Source of the DNA: Elusimicrobiota bacterium
Lineage (GTDB): Bacteria > Elusimicrobiota > Elusimicrobia > UBA1565
DNA: 64,000 nt
NCBI GenBank assembly: GCA_016196755.1
Contig: JACPXC010000045.1
Location: 1-64,000, forward strand
Direction: 5' to 3'
Shown: positions 26,442 to 38,211 of the stretch, one piece after another
How the letters are laid out: every line of letters starts with the position of its first letter
How positions within the stretch are numbered: the stretch's first letter is position 1
Position numbers and translations under genes: made by a program
The notes under the pieces: generated by a model
Told to the model about the DNA's origin: nothing
Database searches by the model: none
The model's input: the letters and a program-made list of their open reading frames with translations, nothing else

Positions 26442-27388
26442 GAGAGCTTGACCCTCGGGTCGACGAGGCTGTTGAGGATGTCGGCCAGGGCGTTGGCCAC
26501 CACGACCAGGAGGGCGATGAGCATCGTGAAGGCCCGGATGACGGGATAGTCCGCGGAGTCGATCGCGTGCAGCAGCTTGTAGCCGAGGCCCGGGATGACG
26601 AAGAACGACTCGAGCAGGAAGGACCCCGCGATCATGAGCGGCAGCGCCACGACGACCCGCGCGATGATCGGGATGAGGATGTTCTTGAGCACGTGCTTGA
26701 AGAGGATCTTGCGCGTGCCGGCTCCGTAGGCCTTGGCCGTCCGGACGTACTCCTTGTTCATCTCTTCGACGGCCACCGCGCGGAAGAAGCGCGTGTCGTA
26801 GCCCAGCGCCACGAAGGCCGAGATGAGGTTCGGCAGCAGGATGTAGGGCAGGCAGTCCGGGAAGCCCCGCTCGTAGCCCGAGATCGGGAAGCTGACCCAG
26901 CCGTGCTGGCTCGGGACGAAGGCCAGGAAGTACTGGGCGAAGATCATGACCGCCACGTAGGAGAGGGCCATCCCCACCGTCGCCCCTCCCACGATGAGCT
27001 TGTCGAGGAGGGTTCCGCGCCAATAGGCGCAGGCCAGGCCCAGGACGATCGAGACTCCCGAGTAGAGCACGAGGGCGGGCAGGGTGACCGCCACCGAGGG
27101 TCCCACGCCCTGGAGGAACATCCGCGAGATCGGTTCCCGGGCCGACATCGAAAATCCCAGGTCGAAGGTGACCAGCTGCTTCATGCTGGTCAGGTATTGG
27201 ACGACGAGGGGCTTGTCGAGGCCGAGCTCGCGGCGCATCGACTCCACGTCGGCCGCCGTGGCGTTCTTGCCGAGGTAGAGGTAGACCGGGTCGTCGCCGA
27301 CGACGTTGAAGATGACGAAGACCAGGATCGACACCCCGAGCAGGGTGGGCAGGGTGCCGGCCAGCCGGCGCAGGATGTAGGTCAGCAC
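26438..27388 (-). CDS. peptide ABC transporter permease, OppB family
   Basis: The 316-residue inner-membrane protein has the standard MLTYILRRLAGTLPTLLGVSI start, the ELGLDKPLVVQYL periplasmic segment and the docking loop EYVRTAKAYGAGTRKILFKHVLKN. It is one base after the binding-protein stop and overlaps oppC by 4 bases. Unlike the DppB gene at 19.7 kb, it comes with its own ATPases. Confidence 0.91.
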   Translation of the reverse strand: MLTYILRRLAGTLPTLLGVSILVFVIFNVVGDDPVYLYLGKNATAADVESMRRELGLDKPLVVQYLTSMKQLVTFDLGFSMSAREPISRMFLQGVGPSVAVTLPALVLYSGVSIVLGLACAYWRGTLLDKLIVGGATVGMALSYVAVMIFAQYFLAFVPSQHGWVSFPISGYERGFPDCLPYILLPNLISAFVALGYDTRFFRAVAVEEMNKEYVRTAKAYGAGTRKILFKHVLKNILIPIIARVVVALPLMIAGSFLLESFFVIPGLGYKLLHAIDSADYPVIRAFTMLIALLVVVANALADILNSLVDPRVKLS

Positions 27389-27389
27389 G

Positions 27390-29192
27390 CTACTTCGCGT
27401 CCCCCCACTCCGCGAGACGGATGTACTTGGCGTGGTTCGAGAGCATCTCCTCGGGCTTGAAGTTCAGCGTGCCCGGCGGGATCAGGTAGTCCCGCGTGCG
27501 CGCCATCGCGCCGTGGAACGGCTGGTCCTCGAGGATGATGGCGTTGATCTTCTGGTAGATGACGTCGCGCTCTTTCGACGGCGGCAGCGGCAGGGCCTGC
27601 TCATAGAGGGCGTTGACCTCGGGGACGTCGTAGTTGAAGTTGTTCGAGCCCGGGCTCTTGTTGGGGCCGTAGGCCAACTGGACGAAGTTCTGAGCGTCGG
27701 GCCAGTCGCCGCCCCAGGCCAGACCCATGATCTGGCAGCGCTTCTCCTTGAGTTTCTTGGAGAGCTCGGCGAAGCGCATCGCCTCGTAGCGGATCTTGAC
27801 GCCGATGCGCTCGGCGTTCTTGATGAAGAACGCCGACTGCTCGACGGTGCGCCCCTCCTCCGAGCCGCACTCCTGGAGCTCGGGCAGGCCTTTGCCCTCG
27901 GGGTAGCCGGCCTCGGCCAGGAGCTTCTTGGCGCGCTCGAGGTCGGGGCCCCTGTAAGGGTGCTTGACCGTCGGGTCGAAGCCCTGCACCCCGGGCGGCA
28001 CGATGCCCGCGTAGATCACGTTCAAGCCGTTGTAGAACAGGTCGTTCTCGGCCTCGATGTCATGCGCCAGCGCCAAGGCCTGGCGCAGCTTCTTGCCCTT
28101 GCCGCGGCCGCCGACGATCGGGTCCTCGAAGTTGAAGCCCCGGTAGATGAAGTCGAGCAGGAACAGCGGGTAGTAGGCGTACTTGGCGGCGTAGTCCGGA
28201 TTGAGGATGCGCTCGCCCTTCGCGTCGCGCTCCCAGATCTTCTTGTTGCCTTCCTTGGACTTGAGCTTGAAGACCTCCTCGGTGAACTCGCCGGGGACGC
28301 GGCCGAAGGCGAACTTGCCCGAGCGGAACTGCAGCCAGTAGGGCTGCATCTGGGAGAACTCGTGGACGACGACCTTGTCGGCGAACGGGATGCGCTTGCC
28401 GGCGTCGGCCAGCCGGCCGGCGGCCTGGTCCGCGGGCTCCCCTTCCGTCGGGTAATAGTCCTCTCGGTACTTCTCGTTGCGCACCAACGTATAGCGCGCG
28501 TTCTTCTGCCACTCGTCGAGCTTGAAGGGCCCGAGGCCCACCGTATGGTTGGCGAAGTCCTCCCCGTAGTGGCGCGCGCATTCGAGCGGATGCGGGGCCA
28601 TGGACTCCTTGGCCAGCACCCACATGATCTGGGGGAACGGGCGCTTGAGGCGGAACTGGAGCGTGTGGCGGTCGAGCGCCTTGAGGTCGTCGATGACGGT
28701 GTCGTAGTCGAAGGGCTTCGCGGCGGCCTGGGTCCGCAGGCCGTTGAGCCCCTCGATGAGGCCCTCGATGGTCCACCAGGTCTGGGACTTGGTCTTGGGG
28801 TCGGCCTTGCGGTACATCGCGTGGACGAAGTCCTTGGCCTCGAACTCGCGGCCCTTGCCGCCGGTCTCCTTGAAGCATGCGTCGTCGGGATAGAAGATGC
28901 CCGGCTTGAGCTTGATCGTATAGGTGCGGCGGTCCTTGGAGACCTCGGGCATCGCCGCGGCCAGGGCCGGCTTGAGCTTGAAGGGCCGGGCCAGGTACTC
29001 GTACTCGTAGAGCGTGTCGTAGGTCAGACCGACGAGGTCGGCGTCGTAGACCGAGGCCACCATGTTGGGGTCGGCGGAGCCGGACACCGCCACGGCGCCG
29101 TACACCAGCACCTTCTCGCCGGGCTTGCCTCCGGACTTGGAGCAGGCGGCCAGGGCGGCGGCGGCGATGACGATCAGGGTCTTGGTCTTCAT
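27390..29192 (-). CDS. oligopeptide-binding lipoprotein, family 5
   Basis: The 600-residue protein has a lipobox LAAC (signal MKTKTLIVIAAAALAAC). The family fold follows: VYDADLVGLTYDTLYEYEYLARPF near residues 45-70, a charged mid-region, and MGLAWGGDWPDAQNFVQL near the C-terminus. AAGGAG lies 5 bases before the ATG at 29192; a GTG at 29196-29198 would also work but has a poorer leader. It feeds the OppBC permeases that follow. Confidence 0.92.
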   Translation of the reverse strand: MKTKTLIVIAAAALAACSKSGGKPGEKVLVYGAVAVSGSADPNMVASVYDADLVGLTYDTLYEYEYLARPFKLKPALAAAMPEVSKDRRTYTIKLKPGIFYPDDACFKETGGKGREFEAKDFVHAMYRKADPKTKSQTWWTIEGLIEGLNGLRTQAAAKPFDYDTVIDDLKALDRHTLQFRLKRPFPQIMWVLAKESMAPHPLECARHYGEDFANHTVGLGPFKLDEWQKNARYTLVRNEKYREDYYPTEGEPADQAAGRLADAGKRIPFADKVVVHEFSQMQPYWLQFRSGKFAFGRVPGEFTEEVFKLKSKEGNKKIWERDAKGERILNPDYAAKYAYYPLFLLDFIYRGFNFEDPIVGGRGKGKKLRQALALAHDIEAENDLFYNGLNVIYAGIVPPGVQGFDPTVKHPYRGPDLERAKKLLAEAGYPEGKGLPELQECGSEEGRTVEQSAFFIKNAERIGVKIRYEAMRFAELSKKLKEKRCQIMGLAWGGDWPDAQNFVQLAYGPNKSPGSNNFNYDVPEVNALYEQALPLPPSKERDVIYQKINAIILEDQPFHGAMARTRDYLIPPGTLNFKPEEMLSNHAKYIRLAEWGDAK

Positions 29193-29194
29193 GG

Positions 29195-30171
<977 letters not shown>

Positions 30172-30175
<4 letters not shown>

Positions 30176-31191
30176 GCCTCGGCCGCCGTTGGCGCGTGGA
30201 CGCCGGGCTCCAAAGCGTGGAGGCAGGCGGCCCGGCGGCCGGTTCCCATGACGCTCAAGGCCGGGTCCTGGGTACGGCAGTCGTCTTCGGCCCGAAAGCA
30301 GCGCTCGGCGAAGCGGCAGCCGGCGGGGAGGTTGTGGATGTCCGGGACCATGCCGGGGATGGCGTAGAGCGGCTTGCGAACGCCGCCGCGCGAAGCTTCC
30401 AGGTCGGGGATCGAGTCGATGAGGCCGCGGGTGTAGGGATGCTTGGGGGCGGCGAAGAGCTCCTCGATAGGGGCCTCCTCGACGATGCGCCCGCAGTACA
30501 TGACGTTGACGCGGTCGCAGGTCTCGGCCACGACACCCAGGTCGTGGGTGATGAGGAGGACGGCCATCCCGGTCTCTTTCTGGAGCTTCTTGATGAGGTC
30601 GAGGATCTGGGCCTGGATCGTCACGTCGAGCGCGGTTGTGGGTTCGTCGGCGATGAGGATCTTGGGGTTGCAGGAGAGCGCCATCGCTATCATCGCGCGC
30701 TGGCGCATCCCGCCGGAGAGCTGGTGCGGGTACTCGTCGACGCGCTGCGACGGAGCGGGGATGCCGACGTGCTCGAGGAGCTCGATGCTCCTGGCCCGGG
30801 CTCTGTTCCTGTCGAGGTTTTGATGGCGCATGAGCACTTCGCTCAATTGGTTCCCGATGGTGAACACCGGGTTGAGGGCCGTCATCGGGTCCTGGAAGAT
30901 CATCGCGATCTCGGCGCCGCGGATGCGCTTCATCTCGCGCTCCGGGAGCTTCATGACGTCGCGGCCGTTGATGACGATGCGGCTCGAGGGCAGGATGACG
31001 CCGGGCGGGTTCGGGACCAGGCGCATCAAGGAAAGGGAGGTGACGGACTTTCCCGAGCCCGACTCGCCGACCAAGCCCAGGGTCTCCCCCTCCTTCAGGG
31101 TGAAGGAGACGCCGTCGACGGCGCGGGCCACGCCGTCCTCGACGTGGAACTCGGTGACGAGGTTCTCGACCTCGAGGAGGGTCTTGGACAC
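30172..31191 (-). CDS. oligopeptide ABC transporter ATP-binding protein, OppD family
   Basis: The 339-residue ATPase has Walker A GESGSGKS, the signature [15 protein letters not shown], Walker [13 protein letters not shown] and H-loop THDLG. The C-terminal AGCRFAERC cluster typical of OppD is present. Start is GTG with a perfect TATAAT 8 bases upstream and no Shine-Dalgarno, suggesting a leaderless start of the operon oppD-oppF-binding protein-oppB-oppC-gph. Confidence 0.92.
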
Positions 31192-31199
31192 TTCGCGCG

Positions 31200-31205
31200 A
31201 TTATA
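31200..31205 (-). promoter_or_regulatory. -10 element TATAAT for the opp operon
   Basis: A perfect TATAAT on the minus strand lies 8 bases before the GTG of oppD. No obvious -35 at 17 bases. The opposite strand here reads ATTATA, so the site could serve both directions. Confidence 0.5.
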
Positions 31206-31301
31206 GGAAATTCACTCCGCCGAGACGGCGGCGCCATCTTCCCTACGTCCAGTTGGGCGAACTGCGTGCGCGCTTCGCGCACGGCCAATCAAACCCGAGG
31301 A

Positions 31302-31319
31302 TCAACTGTCCGCGCGGAT
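31302..31319. repeat. second copy of the 18-base sequence seen at 8716-8733
   Basis: TCAACTGTCCGCGCGGAT is identical in both places. Here the right arm is partly degenerate but keeps GTT opposite AAC, so the dyad remains. Both copies lie between divergently read gene groups. Confidence 0.65.
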
Positions 31320-31358
31320 CGTTCGATTCACGGATAACGCATGGCGAGCGCTCTGCTG

Positions 31359-31389
31359 ATTTCCGCTTACGGATTGAGCGGAAATTTTT
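31359..31389 (+). terminator. Rho-independent terminator-like hairpin
   Basis: A 9-base perfect stem (ATTTCCGCT with AGCGGAAAT) and a 9-base loop are followed by TTTT. The U-tract makes it a plus-strand terminator; the minus strand has no such tract. Confidence 0.6.
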
Positions 31390-31394
31390 GTTTT

Positions 31395-31413
31395 CCTCCA
31401 GCTGGAGGTTTTT
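31395..31413 (+). terminator. second terminator-like hairpin
   Basis: CCTCC-AGCT-GGAGG is followed by TTTTT. The same CCTCCAGC/GCTGGAGG core is at the centre of the 56-base palindrome at 9556. Confidence 0.5.
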
Positions 31414-31476
31414 GAAAATTTACGACTAAAAAGTAAGCACTAATCGATAACCCGGTCGCCACTTTGCGCGGCCCCC

Positions 31477-31505
31477 TTGACTGAAAGGGGCGGGCGGGGT
31501 ACTCT
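31477..31505 (+). promoter_or_regulatory. sigma-70-like promoter of the imuA-imuB-dnaE2 cassette
   Basis: TTGACT (31477-31482) and TACTCT (31500-31505) are separated by exactly 17 bases. The expected start of transcription would fall within the palindrome at 31511. Confidence 0.7.
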
Positions 31506-31510
31506 ATCCG

Positions 31511-31524
31511 TGTACATATGTACA
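31511..31524. promoter_or_regulatory. LexA-like operator palindrome over the imuA start codon
   Basis: TGTACATATGTACA is a perfect 14-base palindrome, 5 bases after the -10 box, and contains the ATG at 31518. ImuA-ImuB-DnaE2 cassettes are normally repressed by LexA, whose sites are short palindromes that vary by phylum. The site is placed where a bound repressor would block polymerase. No lexA gene is in the window. Confidence 0.6.
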
Positions 31525-32189
31525 GTAACGCCGAAGGGGTGCCCGAGGGCCTGGCCGGCCTCGTGATGACCGGTGCCGACTTGGCGCGCCGGTTGGAAGA
31601 GCGCAAGCGCCGTCCGCTACGTTCGGCGGCGGCGTTGGAGCGTCTCTCGGGCGGGGCTCTCAGCCGCGGCACTTTGATCGAGCTCTGCGGTCCCCGCTCG
31701 AGCGGGCGCTTCGCCATCGCCCTGGCAGCTCTCGCCCGCGCCACACGCGTCGGCGAGGCCTCCGCCCTCATCGATCTTGGAGACCACTTGGACCCGCGCG
31801 CCGCCGAGGAAGCCGGGATCGAGCTCGCGCGTCTGCTTTGGGCGCGACCGCGCACTCTGAAGGAGGCCCTGGTTTGCGCGCATGCCGCGGTCGGCGCGGG
31901 CTTCGCTTTCGTCGTCCTCGACCTCGGCGAGCGCCGCGGCGACCGCGTCGCGGCCGCGAGTTGGCTTCGTCTGGCTCGCGCGGCCGAGGCTGGTCAGGCC
32001 GTGGTACTCCTCGTCTCGGAGCGTCCCACGGCCGGCCCCGCCGCGGCCTCTATCGTCACGGTCGAGTCCGCTCGTGCCGTCTGGGACCATGACGGTCCCC
32101 CTCTTTTCGCCGGCCTCTCGAGCACGTTGTCCCTGCGCAAGCGCCGCGGCGGCGGAGGCGGCCGTTTGTCTCTGCAGCTGCCGCTCTGA
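31518..32189 (+). CDS. imuA: ImuA-like RecA-related protein
   Basis: The 223-residue protein is a RecA-fold relative: LSRGTLIELCGPRSSGRFAIALAALA replaces a Walker A, and FAFVVLDLGERRGD replaces Walker B, so ATP binding looks degenerate. These traits, its size and its position before imuB and dnaE2 identify ImuA (also called SulA2), a structural subunit of the mutasome. The ATG at 31518 lies inside the operator palindrome with no Shine-Dalgarno, so a near-leaderless mRNA is likely. An ATG at 31566 is an alternative. Confidence 0.78.
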   Translation: MYSNAEGVPEGLAGLVMTGADLARRLEERKRRPLRSAAALERLSGGALSRGTLIELCGPRSSGRFAIALAALARATRVGEASALIDLGDHLDPRAAEEAGIELARLLWARPRTLKEALVCAHAAVGAGFAFVVLDLGERRGDRVAAASWLRLARAAEAGQAVVLLVSERPTAGPAAASIVTVESARAVWDHDGPPLFAGLSSTLSLRKRRGGGGGRLSLQLPL

Positions 32190-32205
32190 CTTCCCTACTT
32201 TCCCT

Positions 32206-33723
32206 ATGTCTGGCACCCGAGTCGCCTGCCTCATCGTCCCCTCTTTCCCGCTCGCCGCGCGTCTGCGCGGGGAGCCGGAGACGCGGCCGTTGGCTTTGCT
32301 CGACGGCCCGCGCAACGCGCCGGTGGTCGTGGCGCTCAATGAAGAGGCGCGCAGGGCGGGGCTCCGCACGGGGCTCAGCCTGCCGCAGGCGCGCTCGCTC
32401 CTGCCGGGGCTCGAGGCCAAGCCGCGCGACTTGGAGGCCGAGCGCGGGGCGCGCGAGGCCCTGCTCGAGGCGGCGGCGGCCTCCTCGCCGGTCGTCGAGG
32501 AGGGCGGGCTGGGGCTCCTCTACCTCGACTGGACCGGGATGGGCGATGAGCGCTCGCTCATGCGCTCGCTGACGGGCGCCTGCCTGCGCGCGGGGCTGCC
32601 GGCCCAGGTCGGCGTGGCGGGCGGACGTCTCGCGGCGCGTCTGGCGGCGCCCAACGGCACGGTCGTCTTGCCCGGAGAGGACGCCTGGTTCCTCGCCGCC
32701 CAGCCGGGGGCGCGCCTGGGCTTGTCCGAGGAGGCGGCGACGGCGCTGTCGCGCTGGGGTCTCTATACCGTGGGCGCCTTCGCGGCGCTGCCGGCCGGGG
32801 AGGTCGAGGCGCGCCTCGGCCGCGAGGGGTTGGAGCTCCATCGCGCGGCGCGGGGCTTAGACGACCGGCCGCTCATCGGCGTCCGCGGCGTCCGCGTCCC
32901 GCGCGAGGGGCTCGAGCTCGACTGGGTCGTGGCCGATCTCGAGGCCCTGCTCGAGGCCGCCTCGCGTCCGCTCGCGCGGCTCGCCGCCCGTCTTGCCGCG
33001 CGCGGCGAAGCCTGCCGCGCGCTGACGGCCGACCTTTCCCTCGACCCTGTCGGAAAAGATCAGCGCACGGTCTCCCTGGCCGCGCCGTCGGCCGAGCTCA
33101 AGACCTGGCTGGCCCTCTTGCGCCTCGAGTGGAGCGAGCGTCCGCCGTCGGCGGGCGTGACGGGGCTGTCGTTTGCGGCCGAGCCGGTGAAAGCGCGGCG
33201 CACCCAGCTCGGCCTCTTCGGTCCCGCGGCGCAGTCGCCCGACGCCTTGGCGGGGTTCCTCGTCCGGCTCTCGGCGCTGTTGGGTCCGCGTCGCCTCGGC
33301 TCGCCGCGCGCGGTCGACAGCCGCCGGCCCGAGCTCTTCGACCTGTCCCCCTACGCTCCCCCGCCTCCTCCGGAAGAAACCACCTCCGACCGAGCGCTAT
33401 CGCGAGGAAGTGCCGCTTCCGAGGCCGTGGGGGCGGCCGAGCCCGACGAGCGCCTGGCCTGCGTGCCGCGAGCCCTGCGCCCCCCCGTCGAGCTCGAGGT
33501 CCTCGTCGAGCCCGAGGAACTGCGCCCCCTGCGCCTGAGCGGCGGCGACATCGCGGGCGCCGTGCAGTCGGCCGCGGGGCCGTGGCGCATGGAGGAGGGC
33601 TGGTGGAATGACGTCCCCGAGGCGCGCGACTACTGGGACGTAGGGCTCTCAGACGGCGGCGCCTACCGGGTCTTCCGCGACCGCCGCAGCGGGCGCTGGT
33701 ATGCCGATGGCATCTACGACTAG
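32206..33723 (+). CDS. imuB: ImuB, inactive Y-family polymerase homologue
   Basis: The 505-residue protein has the Y-family fold with the motif LLYLDWTGMG. It lacks the acidic catalytic pair of true DinB enzymes, as expected of ImuB, which docks the mutasome on the clamp. QLGLF at residues 334-338 matches the beta-clamp binding motif. The C-terminus has the DUF6504-like end RDYWDVGLSDGG to WYADGIYD. Residues about 394-411 ([17 protein letters not shown]) are encoded by the dispersed repeat, in a Pro-rich linker. The start is the ATG at 32206, 16 bases after imuA. It overlaps dnaE2 by 23 bases. Confidence 0.88.
   Translation: MSGTRVACLIVPSFPLAARLRGEPETRPLALLDGPRNAPVVVALNEEARRAGLRTGLSLPQARSLLPGLEAKPRDLEAERGAREALLEAAAASSPVVEEGGLGLLYLDWTGMGDERSLMRSLTGACLRAGLPAQVGVAGGRLAARLAAPNGTVVLPGEDAWFLAAQPGARLGLSEEAATALSRWGLYTVGAFAALPAGEVEARLGREGLELHRAARGLDDRPLIGVRGVRVPREGLELDWVVADLEALLEAASRPLARLAARLAARGEACRALTADLSLDPVGKDQRTVSLAAPSAELKTWLALLRLEWSERPPSAGVTGLSFAAEPVKARRTQLGLFGPAAQSPDALAGFLVRLSALLGPRRLGSPRAVDSRRPELFDLSPYAPPPPPEETTSDRALSRGSAASEAVGAAEPDERLACVPRALRPPVELEVLVEPEELRPLRLSGGDIAGAVQSAAGPWRMEEGWWNDVPEARDYWDVGLSDGGAYRVFRDRRSGRWYADGIYD
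33387..33437 (+). repeat. dispersed repeat, in-frame copy inside imuB
   Basis: The copy reads CGACCGAGCGC, TATCGCGAGGAAGTG, CCGCTTCCGAGG, CCGTGGGGGCGG. It is translated as [17 protein letters not shown] in the linker between the polymerase-like part and the C-terminal domain. All bases from GAGCG to CCGTGGG match the copy at 61373 except one. Confidence 0.9.
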
Positions 33724-36700
33724 GTATGCCGAGCTCTCGGCGGCCTCGGCGTTCTCGTTCTTGCATGGGGCCTCCCAGCCCGAGGAGCTGGCCGCGCGCG
33801 CGGCGGAGCTCGAGCTCCCGGCGGTCGCTCTCTGCGACGCGCGCGGGCTCTACGGCGCGCCGCGTTTCTATAAGGCCTGCAAGGCGGCCGGGGTGCGGCC
33901 CTTGGTGGGCGCGGAGCTCGACGTGGACGGCGAACCGCTCAAGCTCCTGGCCATGTCGCGAGACGGCTATCGGAACCTCTGCCGCCTCCTCACCGAGGGC
34001 GCCTTGGGGAGACCGAAGGGCGAACAGTCCTACGACTGGGGGCTTCTAGAGCGCTATGGGGCGGGCCTCCACGCGCTGACGCGCTCGCCGTCCCACCTCG
34101 CTCGTTTGAGGTCTCTTTTCCCCGGCCGCTTTCACGCCGAACTCCAACGCCATCGTCTGCGCGCTCAAGAGGCCGAGAACCGCGCCCTCCTGCGCTTGGG
34201 CGTCCCGGTCCTCGCCACCAACGGAGTCAGATACGCGCGTCCCACCGACAAGCCGGTCTACGATGCGCTCTGTTGTCTGCGTTGGAAGACGACCATTGAC
34301 CGCGCCGGCCGCCGTTTGGAAGCCAACCGCGAGCGCCATCTCAAGGACGGCGCCGAGATGGCCCGCCTCTTCGTCGACCTGCCCGGGGCCTTGGCCGAGA
34401 GCGCGGCGCTGGCCGAGCGGCTCGAGTTCACGCTCGACGACCTGGGCTACCGCTTCCCGGAGTTCCCGCTCCCCCCTGGCCACGACCCGGATTCCTTCCT
34501 CAAGTCCCTCGTGGAAGAACGCGCGCCTGTGCGCTTCATCCCCGACTCGCCGAAGGCCCGCGCCCAGATCGCGCACGAGCTCGCCATCATCGCGAAGCTC
34601 GGCCTGGCCGGCTACTTCCTTGTCCTCTGGGACATCATCGAGTTCTGCCGCCGCGAGAAGATCCTGGTGCAGGGCCGCGGCTCGGCGGCCAACTCGGCGG
34701 TCTGCTTCGCGTTGGGGATAACGGCCGTCGACCCGGTGCGCATGGAGCTGCTCTTCGAGCGTTTCCTCTCGGAGGAGCGCGGCGAGTGGCCCGACATCGA
34801 CCTGGACCTTCCCTCCGGCGGCCAGCGCGAGAAGGTGATCCAGCACCTCTACGCGAAGTACGGCCAACGCGGCTGCGCCATGACGGCCAACGTCATCACC
34901 TACCGTCCCAAGCTGGCGATGCGCGACGTCGCCAAGGTGATGGGCTACTCGGCCGAGCGGGTCGACAAGCTCTGCAAGGGCATCACCTCGCGCGAGGGCG
35001 GCTCCCAGGCCGGCCTCCTCGAGCAGGCCCGCGCCGCGGGACTGGACCCCGCCGAGGGCCGCGTGCGCAAGACGCTGGCCCTATGGAAGCGCTTCCTGAA
35101 CCTCCCCCGCCATCTCGGCCAGCACTCGGGCGGGATGGTGCTGACCGAGGGGCGTTTGGACGCGGTGGTCCCGCTCGAGCCGGCGGCGATGCCGGGACGC
35201 GTCGTCATCCAGTGGGACAAGGACGACTGCGCCGACCTGGGGCTCATCAAGGTCGACCTCTTGGGGCTAGGGATGATGGCGGCCTTCGAGGCGGCGCTGC
35301 CGATGATCGAACGCCATGAAGGCGTCACGGTCGACCTGGCGGCTCTTCCTCAGGACGACCCGGAGATCTATGCCATGCTCGGGCGGGCGGACACGGTAGG
35401 GGTCTTCCAGCTCGAGAGCCGGGCGCAGATGGCTTCGTTGGTGAGGCATCTGCCCGAGCGCTTCTACGACATCGTCGTGCAGGTGGCCATCATCCGCCCG
35501 GGGCCGATCACGGGCGGGATGGTGAACCCGTTCTTCGCGCGTCGGCGCGGGCGGGAGCCGGTGACGTATCCCCATCCTTGTCTCGAGCCGATCCTAAAAC
35601 GGACCTTGGGAGTCCCTCTCTTTCAGGAGCAGCTCCTGCGCATGGCGATGACGGCGGCGGGCTTCTCAGGCGGCGAGGCCGAGGAGCTCCGGCGCGCCAT
35701 GGGCTTTAAGCGCTCGGCGGAGAGGATGGAGGCGGTGGAACTGCGCCTTCGCGCGGGGATGACCAAGAAGGGCATCGGCAGCGCGGCGCAGGATCAGATA
35801 TCCAAGCTCATCACCTCGTTCGCGCTCTACGGCTTCCCCGAGTCCCATGCGGCGAGCTTCGCCTTGTTGGCGTATGCCAGCGCGTATCTCAAGGTCCATC
35901 ACCCCGCGGCGTTCTACGCGTCTCTGCTCAACTGCTGGCCGATGGGCTTCTACCATCCCGAGACGCTGGTGCAGGACGCGATGCGGTGGGGCATCCCGGT
36001 TCATCCCATCGACGTACAGCGTTCCGGAAGGCTCTGCCGGTGGGAGGAGAATGGGGTGCGGTTGGGGATGCGGTTCCTCAAGGGCTTCGCTCATGAGGCT
36101 GCCGACGCCGTCGAAGCGCACGCGCCGTTCACGGACACGTGGGACCTGGCGCGCCGGGCGGGGCTCTCCGCCAAGGAGCTGGACCTGCTGGCCGGCGGCG
36201 GGGCGTTGGCCGGTCTGGGTCTTACGCGGCGCGAGGCGTTATGGCAGGCCGCGAAGGCCGGGCGCCCGGCGGGTCCGCTGTTCTCGGAGTACAAGGATAT
36301 CTCGCCGTCCCCCCTCCCTGAGATGGACGCGGAGGACGAGACGTTGGCCGACTACGAGAGCTCGGGGCTGACGGCCGGGGTGCATCTCTTGGCGCATCGG
36401 CGCGCCCACCTGAGAGAACTTGGGGCGCTGTCGATCGTGGAATTGGAATCCGTGCCCGCGGGCTCATCGGTGAAGGTGGCGGGCTTGGTCATCGCGCGCC
36501 AGCGTCCCCCGACGGCGCGCGGGTTCACGTTCATCACGCTGGAAGACGAGACGGGCTTGGCGCAGGGGATCATCCCGCCGGCGCTGTTCGCCTCGCATCG
36601 CGCGGCGCTGACGGCGCCGGTGCTGCTGCTCGAGGGGCCGCTCAGCAAGGCGCCGGGGCACCTGTCTGTGCGGGCGACGGCGCTATGGCCGGTGGAGTGC

Positions 36701-36729
36701 GAGGGCGAGGTGCCTAGCCACGACTATCA

Positions 36730-36733
<4 letters not shown>
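33701..36733 (+). CDS. dnaE2: error-prone DNA polymerase, DnaE2 (ImuC)
   Basis: The 1010-residue C-family polymerase performs translesion synthesis with ImuA and ImuB. The N-terminal PHP domain (about 1-200) has FSFLHGASQPEEL. The palm has the three-Asp motif PDIDLDLPSG near residue 364, and VAIIRPGPITGGMVNPF, PLFQEQLLRMAM and HAASFALLAYASAYLK follow. The C-terminal OB domain begins near 920. The start is either the ATG at 33701 or the ATG at 33707; both overlap imuB. Length is typical of DnaE2 and shorter than replicative DnaE. Confidence 0.95.
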
Positions 36734-38193
<1,460 letters not shown>

Positions 38194-38211
38194 TGTGGGG
38201 TTTTTAGCAAA

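Larger units (their letters stand above)
31206..31413 (+). ncRNA. candidate structured RNA in a 326-base intergenic gap
   Basis: The gap at 31192-31517 holds no protein gene. Read on the plus strand it contains six hairpins in a row: CCGCCG/CGGCGG (31217-31231), CAGTT/AACTG (31250-31264), GTGCGCG/CGCGCAC (31266-31282), TCCGCGCGGA (31309-31318), ATTTCCGCT/AGCGGAAAT (31359-31385) and CCTCC/GGAGG (31395-31408). The last two are each followed by T-runs, so they look like terminators, yet no plus-strand gene precedes them. This fits a small noncoding RNA but could be regulatory debris. Confidence 0.4.

Noticed and set aside
32206-33723. classification of this gene as an active DinB-type polymerase
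   Set aside because: The catalytic acidic motif is absent, and the context (imuA, dnaE2), the clamp motif QLGLF and the C-terminal domain point to ImuB.
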